Counted from the stretch's first letter, positions 1 to 5,237 are shown. The stretch is 9,504 nt of DNA from Oscillospiraceae bacterium (GCA_019417045.1 DXWE01000054.1:1-9504); one strand, 5' to 3'. A program made the numbers and translations. Notes: generated by a model not told the origin, from the sequence alone.

Positions 1-357
1 ATCCCGCGCACCTATGCCGACGACGGCGACCCGCTCGACGTGCTGGTGCTGTGCAGCGAGAAGCTGCACCCGCTCTCCCTGGTGCGGTGCTACCCCATCG
101 GGGTGATGACCATGCTGGACGGCGGCAAGCTGGGCGAGAAGATCATCGTGATCCCGTTCAACGACCTGAACTACAACACCTATACGGATATCCGCGACCT
201 GCCGCCGCATATCTTTGAGGAGATGCGCCACTTTTTCAGCGTGTACAAAAACCTCGAGCACAAGGCCACCGTGGTCAACGACGTGCAGGGGGCGGAGGTC
301 GTGCGGGAGATCATTGGCAAGTGCCTCGAGGGGTATCTCGAAAAATTCTGCAGATAA
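1..357 (+). CDS. ppa: Inorganic pyrophosphatase (family I), 5'-truncated by window edge
   Basis: Soluble cytoplasmic enzyme that hydrolyses pyrophosphate to two phosphates, pulling biosynthetic reactions forward. The frame is open from base 1 and gives 118 residues to the stop. Family I enzymes are about 175-180 residues, so roughly the first 57 are missing. Visible residues: the signature DDGDPLD at 7-13 (Asp8, Asp10, Asp13 match E. coli D65, D67, D70), Asp40 (D97), Lys47 (K104), and Tyr82-Lys83 in the HFFSVYKNLE stretch (Y141-K142), which contacts phosphate. The tail VVNDVQGAEVVREIIGKC fits the clostridial branch. Oddity: the position aligning with metal ligand D102 is Gly45, with Glu next to it. 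The gene converges on the 313-residue gene and shares a terminator with it. Family assignment is sure; activity is less so because of Gly45. Confidence 0.95.
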   Translation: MPRTYADDGDPLDVLVLCSEKLHPLSLVRCYPIGVMTMLDGGKLGEKIIVIPFNDLNYNTYTDIRDLPPHIFEEMRHFFSVYKNLEHKATVVNDVQGAEVVREIIGKCLEGYLEKFCR

Positions 358-363
358 AAAGAA

Positions 364-407
364 GGCCCCGCCCCCGGTGCTTCCAGCCGGCGGGCGGGGC
401 CGTTTTT
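364..407. terminator. Bidirectional intrinsic terminator between convergent genes
   Basis: A 10-bp GC-rich stem (ggccccgccc at 364-373 with gggcggggcc at 392-401) encloses a second CCGG/CCGG pairing (374-377 with 387-390). It is followed by TTTTT at 403-407 on the + strand and preceded by AAAAA at 356-360, which gives a T-tract on the - strand. It can therefore end transcripts of both ppa (+) and the 313-residue gene (-), whose stop codons flank it. Confidence 0.9.
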
Positions 408-1347
408 ACAGCAATCGGCCGCAATAGACGCACTTCTCCCGGCTGTCCTCCTGCACCGGCGCGCCGCAATAGGGGCAGGTGGACAGCGCTTCAGGCGGTT
501 CGAACGTGGGCGAAACCTGTCTGGCATATGCCAGCAGCGCCTGCTTCGCCCGGGAGAAATCCTGCGGGGAGAGTTGCTGCGTGTCCAGCAGCTGTTGCAG
601 CCGCTTCAGCTGCCCGAGGACTTCGTCGAACGCCAGTACGTTCTTCGGAAGCAGGTCCGTGAGGATCAGCCAGCCCTCTTTGGAGGTGCAAAACCAGACG
701 CCGTCAGGGGCCAGGAGCGTGAGGAGGCTTGCTTCCTCCGAAGAGGCTTCAAAATAGCGCAGCTGCTTCACCGGAAGCGCTGTCAGATGCAGGGCGTACT
801 GGTCGGGATTCCAAAAGTATTTCGCATAGGTGACGGACGAATCCAGAACGGGATGGGGGAGCAGATACAGAGTGTCCGCTTCCCGCCAGACGGAATAGTT
901 TTCAAAGGGCGCCCGGTTGTCAAACCGGAGCGTGTCGCAGTCGGGCGGCATGGCCGCCGCCAACTGCTGATACCGTTCTGCCTGTTTTGCATAAACAGTG
1001 TCCATGATGTCGGATTCGATCTGCTCGATCTGCCGTTGTGCCTGGCTCGCCCTGTCCCCGGCCTGCTGCGCCTGGACGCGGAACACCGTGGACAAAATGA
1101 GACACAGCACCCCGATCCCACATAGCGCCAGTATGCAGCCTTTTATGACACCATCTGCCTCTTCCGAAAACCAAATGCCATTCCAGATCGTGTATACCAT
1201 CGTGCACCCGGCCAAAGCGAACAACACGAGTGCGCCCACGCCGATCAGCCAGAACAAGCTTTGCACATTCTCCCATTTATTTTGGGAAGCCTTGTAGCGT
1301 GCCGCCTGCCCGAGCAGAATCGCCCGTTCCCGCCGCTTTTCCTCCAT
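406..1347 (-). CDS. Membrane protein of unknown function with coiled coil and C-terminal zinc ribbon
   Basis: I do not recognise this 313-residue protein. Order of parts: a charged N-terminus (MEEKRRER) and short amphipathic stretch to about 30; a hydrophobic span at about 31-55; a short loop; a second span at about 67-89; a Gln/Ala/Glu-rich probable coiled coil at about 92-132; a globular region at about 135-245; a helical Gln/Leu-rich segment at about 240-278; and a zinc ribbon CPYC-x11-CVYC (Cys291, 294, 306, 309) at the extreme C-terminus. With two spans, both ends are probably cytoplasmic. The start is ATG at 1347, preceded by GGGGGTG as ribosome site; an in-frame TTG five codons upstream lies in that G-run and is less likely. 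Short-linker zinc ribbons of this type are common in Firmicutes membrane proteins. Function is open: a scaffold or sensor is possible but not shown. Confidence 0.85.
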   Translation of the reverse strand: MEEKRRERAILLGQAARYKASQNKWENVQSLFWLIGVGALVLFALAGCTMVYTIWNGIWFSEEADGVIKGCILALCGIGVLCLILSTVFRVQAQQAGDRASQAQRQIEQIESDIMDTVYAKQAERYQQLAAAMPPDCDTLRFDNRAPFENYSVWREADTLYLLPHPVLDSSVTYAKYFWNPDQYALHLTALPVKQLRYFEASSEEASLLTLLAPDGVWFCTSKEGWLILTDLLPKNVLAFDEVLGQLKRLQQLLDTQQLSPQDFSRAKQALLAYARQVSPTFEPPEALSTCPYCGAPVQEDSREKCVYCGRLL

Positions 1348-1373
1348 CTGCCGCACCCCCAAAAAAGTAAAAT

Positions 1374-1417
1374 ATTATACTCAATATCAATATATCATAT
1401 ATTTTGAGGATTGGCAA
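1374..1417 (-). promoter_or_regulatory. AT-rich promoter region of the 313-residue membrane protein gene
   Basis: Read on the - strand there are two overlapping options. TTGCCA (1412-1417) with a 17-bp spacer and TATATT (1389-1394) makes a reasonable sigma-A promoter. A perfect TATAAT (1374-1379) lies 26 bases before the ATG but has only a weak AT-rich -35. The block stands out as AT-rich between two GC-rich genes. In the first option the -35 hexamer is part of one of the three TTGGCAA repeats. Confidence 0.6.
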
Positions 1418-1445
1418 GAGAGGAGGTTGGCAAGGGGATTGGCAA
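1411..1445. repeat. Three TTGGCAA direct repeats, possible operator
   Basis: TTGGCAA occurs at 1411-1417, 1427-1433 and 1439-1445, each preceded by GG or GAT/GGT and followed by purines (consensus about GRTTGGCAARRG). Start-to-start spacings are 16 and 12 bp. The cluster lies between the end of the 243-residue gene and the promoter of the 313-residue gene, and the innermost copy overlaps a candidate -35 box. This is a typical position for repressor or activator sites, but no cognate regulator is identifiable. Confidence 0.5.
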
Positions 1446-1458
1446 AAGGGGCCGTGCG

Positions 1459-2190
1459 TTACGCCGTGTGCCGGTAGAGATACCGGCGCCCCGACCGGCC
1501 CGCCCGCTCGAGCACGCCGGTGGTGCACAGCAGCTGTAGCCCGTCGTGCGCCCGGCGGGGGGTCACCCGGGCCGCGGCGGCGAACGCGGCCGCGTCAAAC
1601 GGGTCGGGCAGGCCTGGCGGCAGCAGACGGAGATAGTCGGCGGGGCAGGCGAGCATGACCTCGTCCGACAGGGCCACCGGCACACGGTCCGCCCGGTGGG
1701 ACCCGCGTTTGCCCCCGTTCCCCCAGCCGTCCAGCAGCCGGGTCTCGTGCAGGTCGATCAGCAGCAGGCAGACCGACAGGCGCGGATGGCGCAGCAGCGG
1801 CCCGAGTCCCCGCAGCTCGGAAAACGCGTCGTACACCGTGCCGCGCTTGGGGGAGAGCCGCTCGGGAGTGCGTTCGCCGGTCTTGGGATCGATCCACGAA
1901 AGCCATTTGCGCGCGGGCAGCGGGTGCACCACCAGCACCGGGTAGTCGGCCAGGAACGCCTCCAGCCTGGGGCGCAGCCTGTAGAGCTGGCGGGTCTGGA
2001 TCTCCACGACCCGCTTCCCGTCAAACAGGTCCGCCCGGTAGTGCCCGAGCGGCACCTCGTGATGGGTTTCGTCCGGATCATAATACCATTTGAGCACCGC
2101 GTGCAGCGTCTTTTCGCTTTCGGTGCCGATCCCCCGTTTCTCCCGCTGCTGCCCGATCACCCGGGCACACGCCGAGGCAAACGCGTCCAT
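1459..2190 (-). CDS. Putative PD-(D/E)XK-like nuclease with C-terminal winged helix
   Basis: A 243-residue, soluble, Arg/Leu-rich protein with no signal peptide or membrane span. Residues 20-90 have the order expected of a PD-(D/E)XK core: a helix with acidic residues in GIGTESEKTLH (Glu24, Glu26), the strand HHEVPLGHYRADLF with Asp54, then VVEIQT with Glu63-x-Gln65 (the E-x-Q variant seen in CoiA-like nucleases), a helix, and the strand YPVLVVHPLP. The middle (110-180) contains SPKRGTVYDAFSELRG and is unrecognised. Residues 198-243 look like a winged helix: helix, TPRRAHDGLQLLCTTGVLER as turn-recognition helix, and a GRSGRRYLYR wing. It could bind or cut DNA, or be an inactive regulatory derivative. 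The ATG start follows GGGGGGAG. It is transcribed divergently from csp. Gene existence is sure; the nuclease reading is inference from motif spacing. Confidence 0.85.
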   Translation of the reverse strand: MDAFASACARVIGQQREKRGIGTESEKTLHAVLKWYYDPDETHHEVPLGHYRADLFDGKRVVEIQTRQLYRLRPRLEAFLADYPVLVVHPLPARKWLSWIDPKTGERTPERLSPKRGTVYDAFSELRGLGPLLRHPRLSVCLLLIDLHETRLLDGWGNGGKRGSHRADRVPVALSDEVMLACPADYLRLLPPGLPDPFDAAAFAAAARVTPRRAHDGLQLLCTTGVLERAGRSGRRYLYRHTA

Positions 2191-2214
2191 CCCGCTCCCC
2201 CCTTATCGGGGAAA

Positions 2215-2244
2215 AGTATACCACAACCGCGCGCCGGCCCGCAA
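2215..2244 (-). promoter_or_regulatory. Promoter of the 243-residue gene (extended -10)
   Basis: Read on the - strand: TTGCGG (2239-2244), an 18-bp spacer, then TATACT (2215-2220) preceded by TGG, an extended -10. The ATG is 24 bases further on. The block TGGTATACTTTTCCC recurs exactly at the ilvA promoter. Confidence 0.7.
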
Positions 2245-2295
2245 GGGCAGGGGAAGGAGATCGAAAATGGGCGGAAAATTTTTGAGAAAAAGGTG

Positions 2296-2324
2296 TTGAC
2301 AAGCGCGCGACGCGGTGCTATACT
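2296..2324 (+). promoter_or_regulatory. Strong sigma-A promoter of csp
   Basis: Consensus TTGACA (2296-2301), exactly 17 bp of spacer, then TATACT (2319-2324). Start of transcription is expected near 2331, about 130 bases before the csp start codon, giving an unusually long leader. Confidence 0.88.
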
Positions 2325-2330
2325 ATCTCC

Positions 2331-2462
2331 TGTATTCTAGATGTAATGATTGAGTCACATGTACGTGGTAAATCATTGTTCATTGATGGTTTACACGGCA
2401 TGTGTTTTTTTGTTCAATTATCAGATCGGAATATAGTACATTATTTTAGGAGGCAACAGATC
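2331..2462 (+). promoter_or_regulatory. Long structured 5' leader of the cold-shock gene
   Basis: About 130 AT-rich nucleotides between promoter and start, in contrast to the GC-rich surroundings. AATGATT (2345-2351) can pair with AATCATT (2371-2377), with CAC/GTG (2356-2358, 2365-2367) inside the same hairpin. CACATG (2356-2361) can instead pair with CATGTG (2399-2404), so two folds exclude each other. A U-run (2404-2411) and AGGAGG (2448-2453) follow. Long leaders that refold with temperature are established for cspA in E. coli. A similar role here is inference; no sequence match to the E. coli cold box is claimed. Confidence 0.55.
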
Positions 2463-2675
2463 ATGAACAACGGTACTGTCAAGTGGTTCAACGCGGACAA
2501 GGGGTATGGCTTCATCTCCAACGACGATGGCGGCGAGGATGTCTTTGTGCATTTCTCCGCGATCCAGACCGAGGGCTTCAAGACCCTGTCGGAAGGCCAG
2601 AAGGTCACCTTCGAGACCGAGCCGGATCCGAAGAACAGCGCCAAGATGCGCGCTGTCAACGTCCATCCGCTGTAA
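2463..2675 (+). CDS. csp: Cold-shock protein, CspA family
   Basis: A 70-residue single cold-shock domain (OB fold) that binds single-stranded RNA and DNA and melts secondary structure as an RNA chaperone in the cytoplasm. Visible: the NGTVKWFN opening strand, RNP1 KGYGFI (13-18), RNP2 VFVHF (27-31), FSAIQTEGFKTL, and the acidic EGQKVTFE strand. Length and motif order are complete for the family. The start is set by AGGAGG at 2448-2453, nine bases before the ATG. An in-frame upstream ATG at 2346 lacks a ribosome site and lies inside the leader. The gene stands alone between its own promoter and a strong terminator. Which numbered paralogue (cspA-D) it corresponds to cannot be told. Confidence 0.98.
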   Translation: MNNGTVKWFNADKGYGFISNDDGGEDVFVHFSAIQTEGFKTLSEGQKVTFETEPDPKNSAKMRAVNVHPL

Positions 2676-2692
2676 TCGCAGAGGGAAACCGG

Positions 2693-2728
2693 GCGCCGCT
2701 TTGGCCACTGGCCAAAGCGGCGCTTTTT
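2693..2728 (+). terminator. Strong intrinsic terminator after csp
   Basis: A perfect 15-bp inverted repeat, gcgccgctttggcca (2693-2707) with its complement at 2709-2723, is followed directly by TTTTT (2724-2728). It begins 17 bases after the csp stop. Confidence 0.93.
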
Positions 2729-2990
2729 CTGTGCGCTGCCTTGCGCGGGGCAAAGGCGGGCACCCGCCGTGAGGCGGCGCACCGGGCCGCGTCTTTTTTT
2801 TGTGCGCGGGCGCCAAGGCGGGACGAAGGCGGATGCCCGCCGTGCAGGCGGTGGTGCGGGCGGTGTCTTTTTCTGTGTGCGGGCAAAAAGATGGGACGAA
2901 GGCGGGCACTCGCCGTGAAGCAACACGCCGAGCCGCGCCTTTTTAGGCGTGCGGGCGCCAAGGCGGAACGAAAACCCCGCCGGGGGCTTT
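2723..2990. repeat. Four degenerate tandem repeats of about 72 bp, non-coding
   Basis: This is most of the gene-free 380 bases between csp and ilvA. Copies begin with a CTTTTT tract at 2723, 2793, 2867 and 2939 (spacings 70, 74, 72). Each continues with G(T)GCGGGC-like sequence, AAGGCGG(G)ACGAA or similar, and CGCCGTG. The last copy is shortened by the ilvA promoter. Several T-tracts follow short GC stems, for example GCGGC (2774-2778) with GCCGC (2786-2790) before eight Ts, so the units resemble weak terminators. Open frames through the region simply repeat a Lys/Pro/Arg-rich unit and lack start signals, so I do not call a gene. Confidence 0.7.
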
Positions 2991-3016
2991 ACAGACCGGC
3001 ACAAGTCTGGTATACT
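2988..3016 (+). promoter_or_regulatory. Promoter of the ilvA-ridA operon
   Basis: TTTACA (2988-2993), a 17-bp spacer, TATACT (3011-3016) with an extended TGG. Transcription should start near 3023, leaving a leader of about 33 bases, too short for a T-box or attenuator. An imperfect operator-like inverted repeat, CAGAC (2992-2996) and GTCTG (3005-3009), fills the spacer; its role is unproven. Confidence 0.8.
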
Positions 3017-3055
3017 TTTCCCTGTACGCAGTTTTGTCGAAAAGAGGCCATACCC

Positions 3056-4267
3056 ATGCTCACACTGGATAAAATCTATCATGCGTCATTCGTACTCAAA
3101 AAGGTCATCCGCGAAACCGACCTGATTCTGGCCCCGAACCTCTGCCCGGGCAGTGAGATCTATCTCAAAACCGAGAATTTACAGGTGACGGGGTCGTTCA
3201 AGGTGCGCGGTGCCTACTACAAGATCTCGCAGCTCTCGGAGGAGGAGCGCGCGCACGGCGTGATCGCCTGCTCGGCGGGCAACCACGCGCAGGGGGTGGC
3301 GATGGCGGCCACCCAAAACGGGATCCCCTCCATCATCTGCCTGCCGGACGTGGCGCCGATCTCCAAGATCGAGGCCACCAAGCGGTACGGCGCACAGATC
3401 GAGCTGGTGCCCGGCGCATACGACGACGCGTATGCGCGCGCGCTGCAGCTGCGGGACGAAAAGGGCTACACCTTTATCCACCCGTTCGACGACGAGGAGG
3501 TCATCGCGGGGCAGGGGACGATCGGGCTGGAGCTGCTCGAACAGCTGCCGGAGGTGGACGCGGTCATCGTGCCGGTGGGCGGCGGCGGGCTGCTCTCGGG
3601 CATCGCGTTCGCGATCAAATCGCTGCGTCCCGACTGCAAGGTCTACGGGGTGCAGGCGGCGGGCGCCCCCTCGATGGCGAACTCCTTCCGCCAGCACCAG
3701 CTCGAGGAGCTGTCCTCGGTGTCCACCATCGCGGACGGGATCGCGGTCAAGCGGCCGGGGGATCTCACCTATGCGCTGTGCACCCGGTATGCGGACGACA
3801 TCGTCACCGTGACGGACGACGAGGTGAGCAGCGCGATCCTGGCGCTCATCGAGCAGCAGAAGCTGATCGCCGAGGGCGCGGGCGCGGTGGCGGTCGCAGC
3901 GGCGATGTTCCGCAAGGTGCCAATCGAGGGCAAAAAGGTGGTGTGCCTGCTCTCGGGCGGCAACATCGACGTGACCATCCTCTCGCGGGTCATCACCCGC
4001 GGCCTGCTCAAGGCCGGCCGCTCCGCCGACATCACGGTCGCGCTGCCGGACAAGCCCGGCCAGCTCTCGGCCGTGTCCAAGATCGTATCCGATCTCGGCG
4101 GCAACGTGGTGGAGGTGCACCACGGGCGCACCGACCTCGATATGGACATCAACGGCTGCTTCCTGCGGCTGGTGCTCGAGACGCGCGACCACGAGCACGT
4201 GGCGCAGATCAAGAGCGCGCTGGCGGCTGCGGGATACCAGCCGATGGAACAGCGTTTGGGTTATTGA
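3056..4267 (+). CDS. ilvA: Threonine ammonia-lyase, medium form with C-terminal ACT domain
   Basis: PLP-dependent cytoplasmic enzyme that deaminates threonine to 2-oxobutanoate (and serine to pyruvate), feeding isoleucine synthesis or threonine breakdown. The 403-residue protein is a fold-type II PLP enzyme over about 1-320: Lys49 in TGSFKVRGA forms the Schiff base, SAGNHAQG (73-80) is the substrate/phosphate loop, VGGGGL (174-179) is the PLP-phosphate glycine loop, and Ser300 in SGGN contacts the pyridine nitrogen. Residues 325-400 form one ACT domain (ITVALPDKPGQLSAVSKIV). The length lies between catabolic TdcB (about 330) and biosynthetic IlvA (about 510), matching the one-ACT medium class. 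The start ATG follows AGAGG by eight bases. ridA follows 18 bases downstream. The ACT domain suggests amino-acid feedback; the ligand is not evident. It could equally be named tdcB. Confidence 0.96.
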   Translation: MLTLDKIYHASFVLKKVIRETDLILAPNLCPGSEIYLKTENLQVTGSFKVRGAYYKISQLSEEERAHGVIACSAGNHAQGVAMAATQNGIPSIICLPDVAPISKIEATKRYGAQIELVPGAYDDAYARALQLRDEKGYTFIHPFDDEEVIAGQGTIGLELLEQLPEVDAVIVPVGGGGLLSGIAFAIKSLRPDCKVYGVQAAGAPSMANSFRQHQLEELSSVSTIADGIAVKRPGDLTYALCTRYADDIVTVTDDEVSSAILALIEQQKLIAEGAGAVAVAAAMFRKVPIEGKKVVCLLSGGNIDVTILSRVITRGLLKAGRSADITVALPDKPGQLSAVSKIVSDLGGNVVEVHHGRTDLDMDINGCFLRLVLETRDHEHVAQIKSALAAAGYQPMEQRLGY

Positions 4268-4285
4268 CCGGAAAGGAGAAGACAG

Positions 4286-4660
4286 ATGGCAAAGACAATT
4301 CATACGGCAGACGCCCCCGAGGCGATCGGCCCCTATTCCCAGGCGGTGGTCGCGGGCCCGTTCGTATTCACCTCCGGGCAGATCGCGCTCAACCCCCGCA
4401 CCGGCGCGGTGGAGGAGACGACCATCGAGGGGCAGACCACCCAGGTGATGGAAAACCTGAAAGCGGTGCTGGAGGCGGCCGGGTCGGGGCTGGAAAAGGC
4501 GGTCAAGACCGTGTGTTTTTTGCAGAACATGGAGGATTTTGCCGCGTTCAACGAGGTGTATGGGCGGTATTTCACCGGCAAACCCGCGCGCTCGTGCGTC
4601 GCCGTAAAGGCGCTGCCGAAGGGCGTGCTGGTCGAGGTGGAGGTTATCGCGGAGGTATAA
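4286..4660 (+). CDS. ridA: RidA enamine/imine deaminase
   Basis: Small cytoplasmic, normally trimeric enzyme of the RidA/YjgF family. It hydrolyses 2-aminoacrylate and 2-aminocrotonate, the reactive products of PLP-dependent threonine/serine ammonia-lyases, to keto acids and ammonia, protecting other PLP enzymes. The 124 residues match the usual length. Visible: AIGPYSQA with Tyr17, FTSGQI, NLKAVLEAAGS, and the signature PARSCVAVKALPKGVLVEVEV with Arg102 and Cys104 (E. coli R105 and C107). The conserved Arg that binds the substrate carboxylate is present, so an active deaminase is likely. AAAGGAG (4272-4278) precedes the ATG. It is the second gene of the ilvA operon, which fits its role exactly. 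Its last codons are duplicated downstream at 4699-4732. Confidence 0.97.
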   Translation: MAKTIHTADAPEAIGPYSQAVVAGPFVFTSGQIALNPRTGAVEETTIEGQTTQVMENLKAVLEAAGSGLEKAVKTVCFLQNMEDFAAFNEVYGRYFTGKPARSCVAVKALPKGVLVEVEVIAEV

Positions 4661-4732
4661 AGGCATCCGCCAACGTGACCGGGCTGGACCACGCCGGCAG
4701 GTGGAGGTTGTCGCAGAGGTATAAAGGGATCC
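4635..4732 (+). repeat. Direct repeat of the ridA 3' end (34 bp, offset 64)
   Basis: Bases 4635-4668, covering the last eight sense codons and the stop of ridA plus eight bases, recur at 4699-4732 with 31 of 34 identities (differences at 4646/4710, 4651/4715 and 4664/4728). Read in the matching frame the second copy ends QVEVVAEV-stop, against VEVEVIAEV-stop in ridA, with one conservative and one silent change. No further ridA similarity extends upstream of the second copy, so it is a tail fragment and not a second gene. Confidence 0.85.
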
Positions 4733-4781
4733 TGTCCGAAGGGGCCGCCCGGCCGGGCGGCCCCTTCGGACAGGATCCCTT
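4724..4781. terminator. Central loopless hairpin at the palindrome axis, probable ridA terminator
   Basis: The axis lies between 4752 and 4753. The inner part reads AAAGGGATCC...GGGGCCGCCCGG and back, ending GGATCCCTTT, the A-stem-T pattern of a bidirectional intrinsic terminator, placed about 65 bases after the ridA stop. Because the whole window is palindromic, I cannot tell where the genuine hairpin ends and the fold-back begins. A natural stem of this length and GC content could both end the operon and trigger the fold-back. Confidence 0.55.
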
Positions 4782-4870
4782 TATACCTCTGCGACAACCT
4801 CCACCTGCCGGCGTGGTCCAGCCCGGTCACGTTGGCGGATGCCTTTATACCTCCGCGATAACCTCCACCT
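4773..4870 (-). repeat. Mirror copy of the ridA 3'-end direct repeat
   Basis: The 34-bp units are at 4837-4870 (true ridA end) and 4773-4806 (diverged copy), the exact complement of the pair in arm A with the same three differences. Confidence 0.85.
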
Positions 4871-5219
4871 CGACCAGCACGCCCTTCGGCAGCGCCTTTA
4901 CGGCGACGCACGAGCGCGCGGGTTTGCCGGTGAAATACCGCCCATACACCTCGTTGAACGCGGCAAAATCCTCCATGTTCTGCAAAAAACACACGGTCTT
5001 GACCGCCTTTTCCAGCCCCGACCCGGCCGCCTCCAGCACCGCTTTCAGGTTTTCCATCACCTGGGTGGTCTGCCCCTCGATGGTCGTCTCCTCCACCGCG
5101 CCGGTGCGGGGGTTGAGCGCGATCTGCCCGGAGGTGAATACGAACGGGCCCGCGACCACCGCCTGGGAATAGGGGCCGATCGCCTCGGGGGCGTCTGCCG
5201 TATGAATTGTCTTTGCCAT
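4845..5219 (-). CDS. ridA: RidA enamine/imine deaminase (mirror copy)
   Basis: Identical 124-residue RidA on the opposite strand: Tyr17, Arg102 and Cys104 in the ARSCVAV signature are all present, with the same AAAGGAG ribosome site. It hydrolyses the reactive enamines released by threonine ammonia-lyase, encoded just upstream at 5238-6449. The absence of any difference from the arm A gene argues that this is the same locus written twice, so it should not be counted as a second gene. Confidence 0.95.
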   Translation of the reverse strand: MAKTIHTADAPEAIGPYSQAVVAGPFVFTSGQIALNPRTGAVEETTIEGQTTQVMENLKAVLEAAGSGLEKAVKTVCFLQNMEDFAAFNEVYGRYFTGKPARSCVAVKALPKGVLVEVEVIAEV

Positions 5220-5237
5220 CTGTCTTCTCCTTTCCGG

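Noticed and set aside
1546..2340. 264-codon plus-strand frame antisense to the 243-residue gene
   Set aside because: It is a shadow frame in GC-rich DNA. The minus-strand frame has a promoter, a ribosome site and sensible domain structure.
2346..2675. 109-residue N-terminally extended cold-shock protein
   Set aside because: The extra residues are encoded by the AT-rich leader, lack a ribosome site and do not belong to the family. ATG 2463 has AGGAGG at correct spacing.
2723..2990. CRISPR array
   Set aside because: The repeats are degenerate along their whole length, there are no conserved short repeats with unique spacers, and no cas genes are present.
3017..3055. T-box or leader-peptide attenuator upstream of ilvA
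   Set aside because: The predicted leader is only about 33 bases and contains no stem structure or T-box core.
2441..3082. Lys/Pro/Arg-rich repeat proteins on the minus strand of the csp-ilvA spacer
   Set aside because: The residues merely follow the 72-bp DNA repeat and the antisense of csp. The repeat lengths of 70 and 74 would break the frame between units, and no start signals are seen.
2483..4267. 594-codon frame that would extend ilvA upstream through csp and the repeats
   Set aside because: The upstream part is csp read out of frame plus repeats. The ilvA start at 3056 has a promoter, a ribosome site and the right family length.
3179..4666. 495-codon open frame antisense to ilvA-ridA (and its mirror at 4839-6326)
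   Set aside because: It is a GC-bias shadow of two well-recognised genes. Its His/Arg/Asp-rich translation matches no family and it has no ribosome site.
3778..5172. 464-codon frame running across the palindrome axis (and its mirror at 4333-5727)
   Set aside because: It is out of frame with ilvA and ridA and exists only because the sequence folds back on itself. The translation is Gly/Arg-rich noise.
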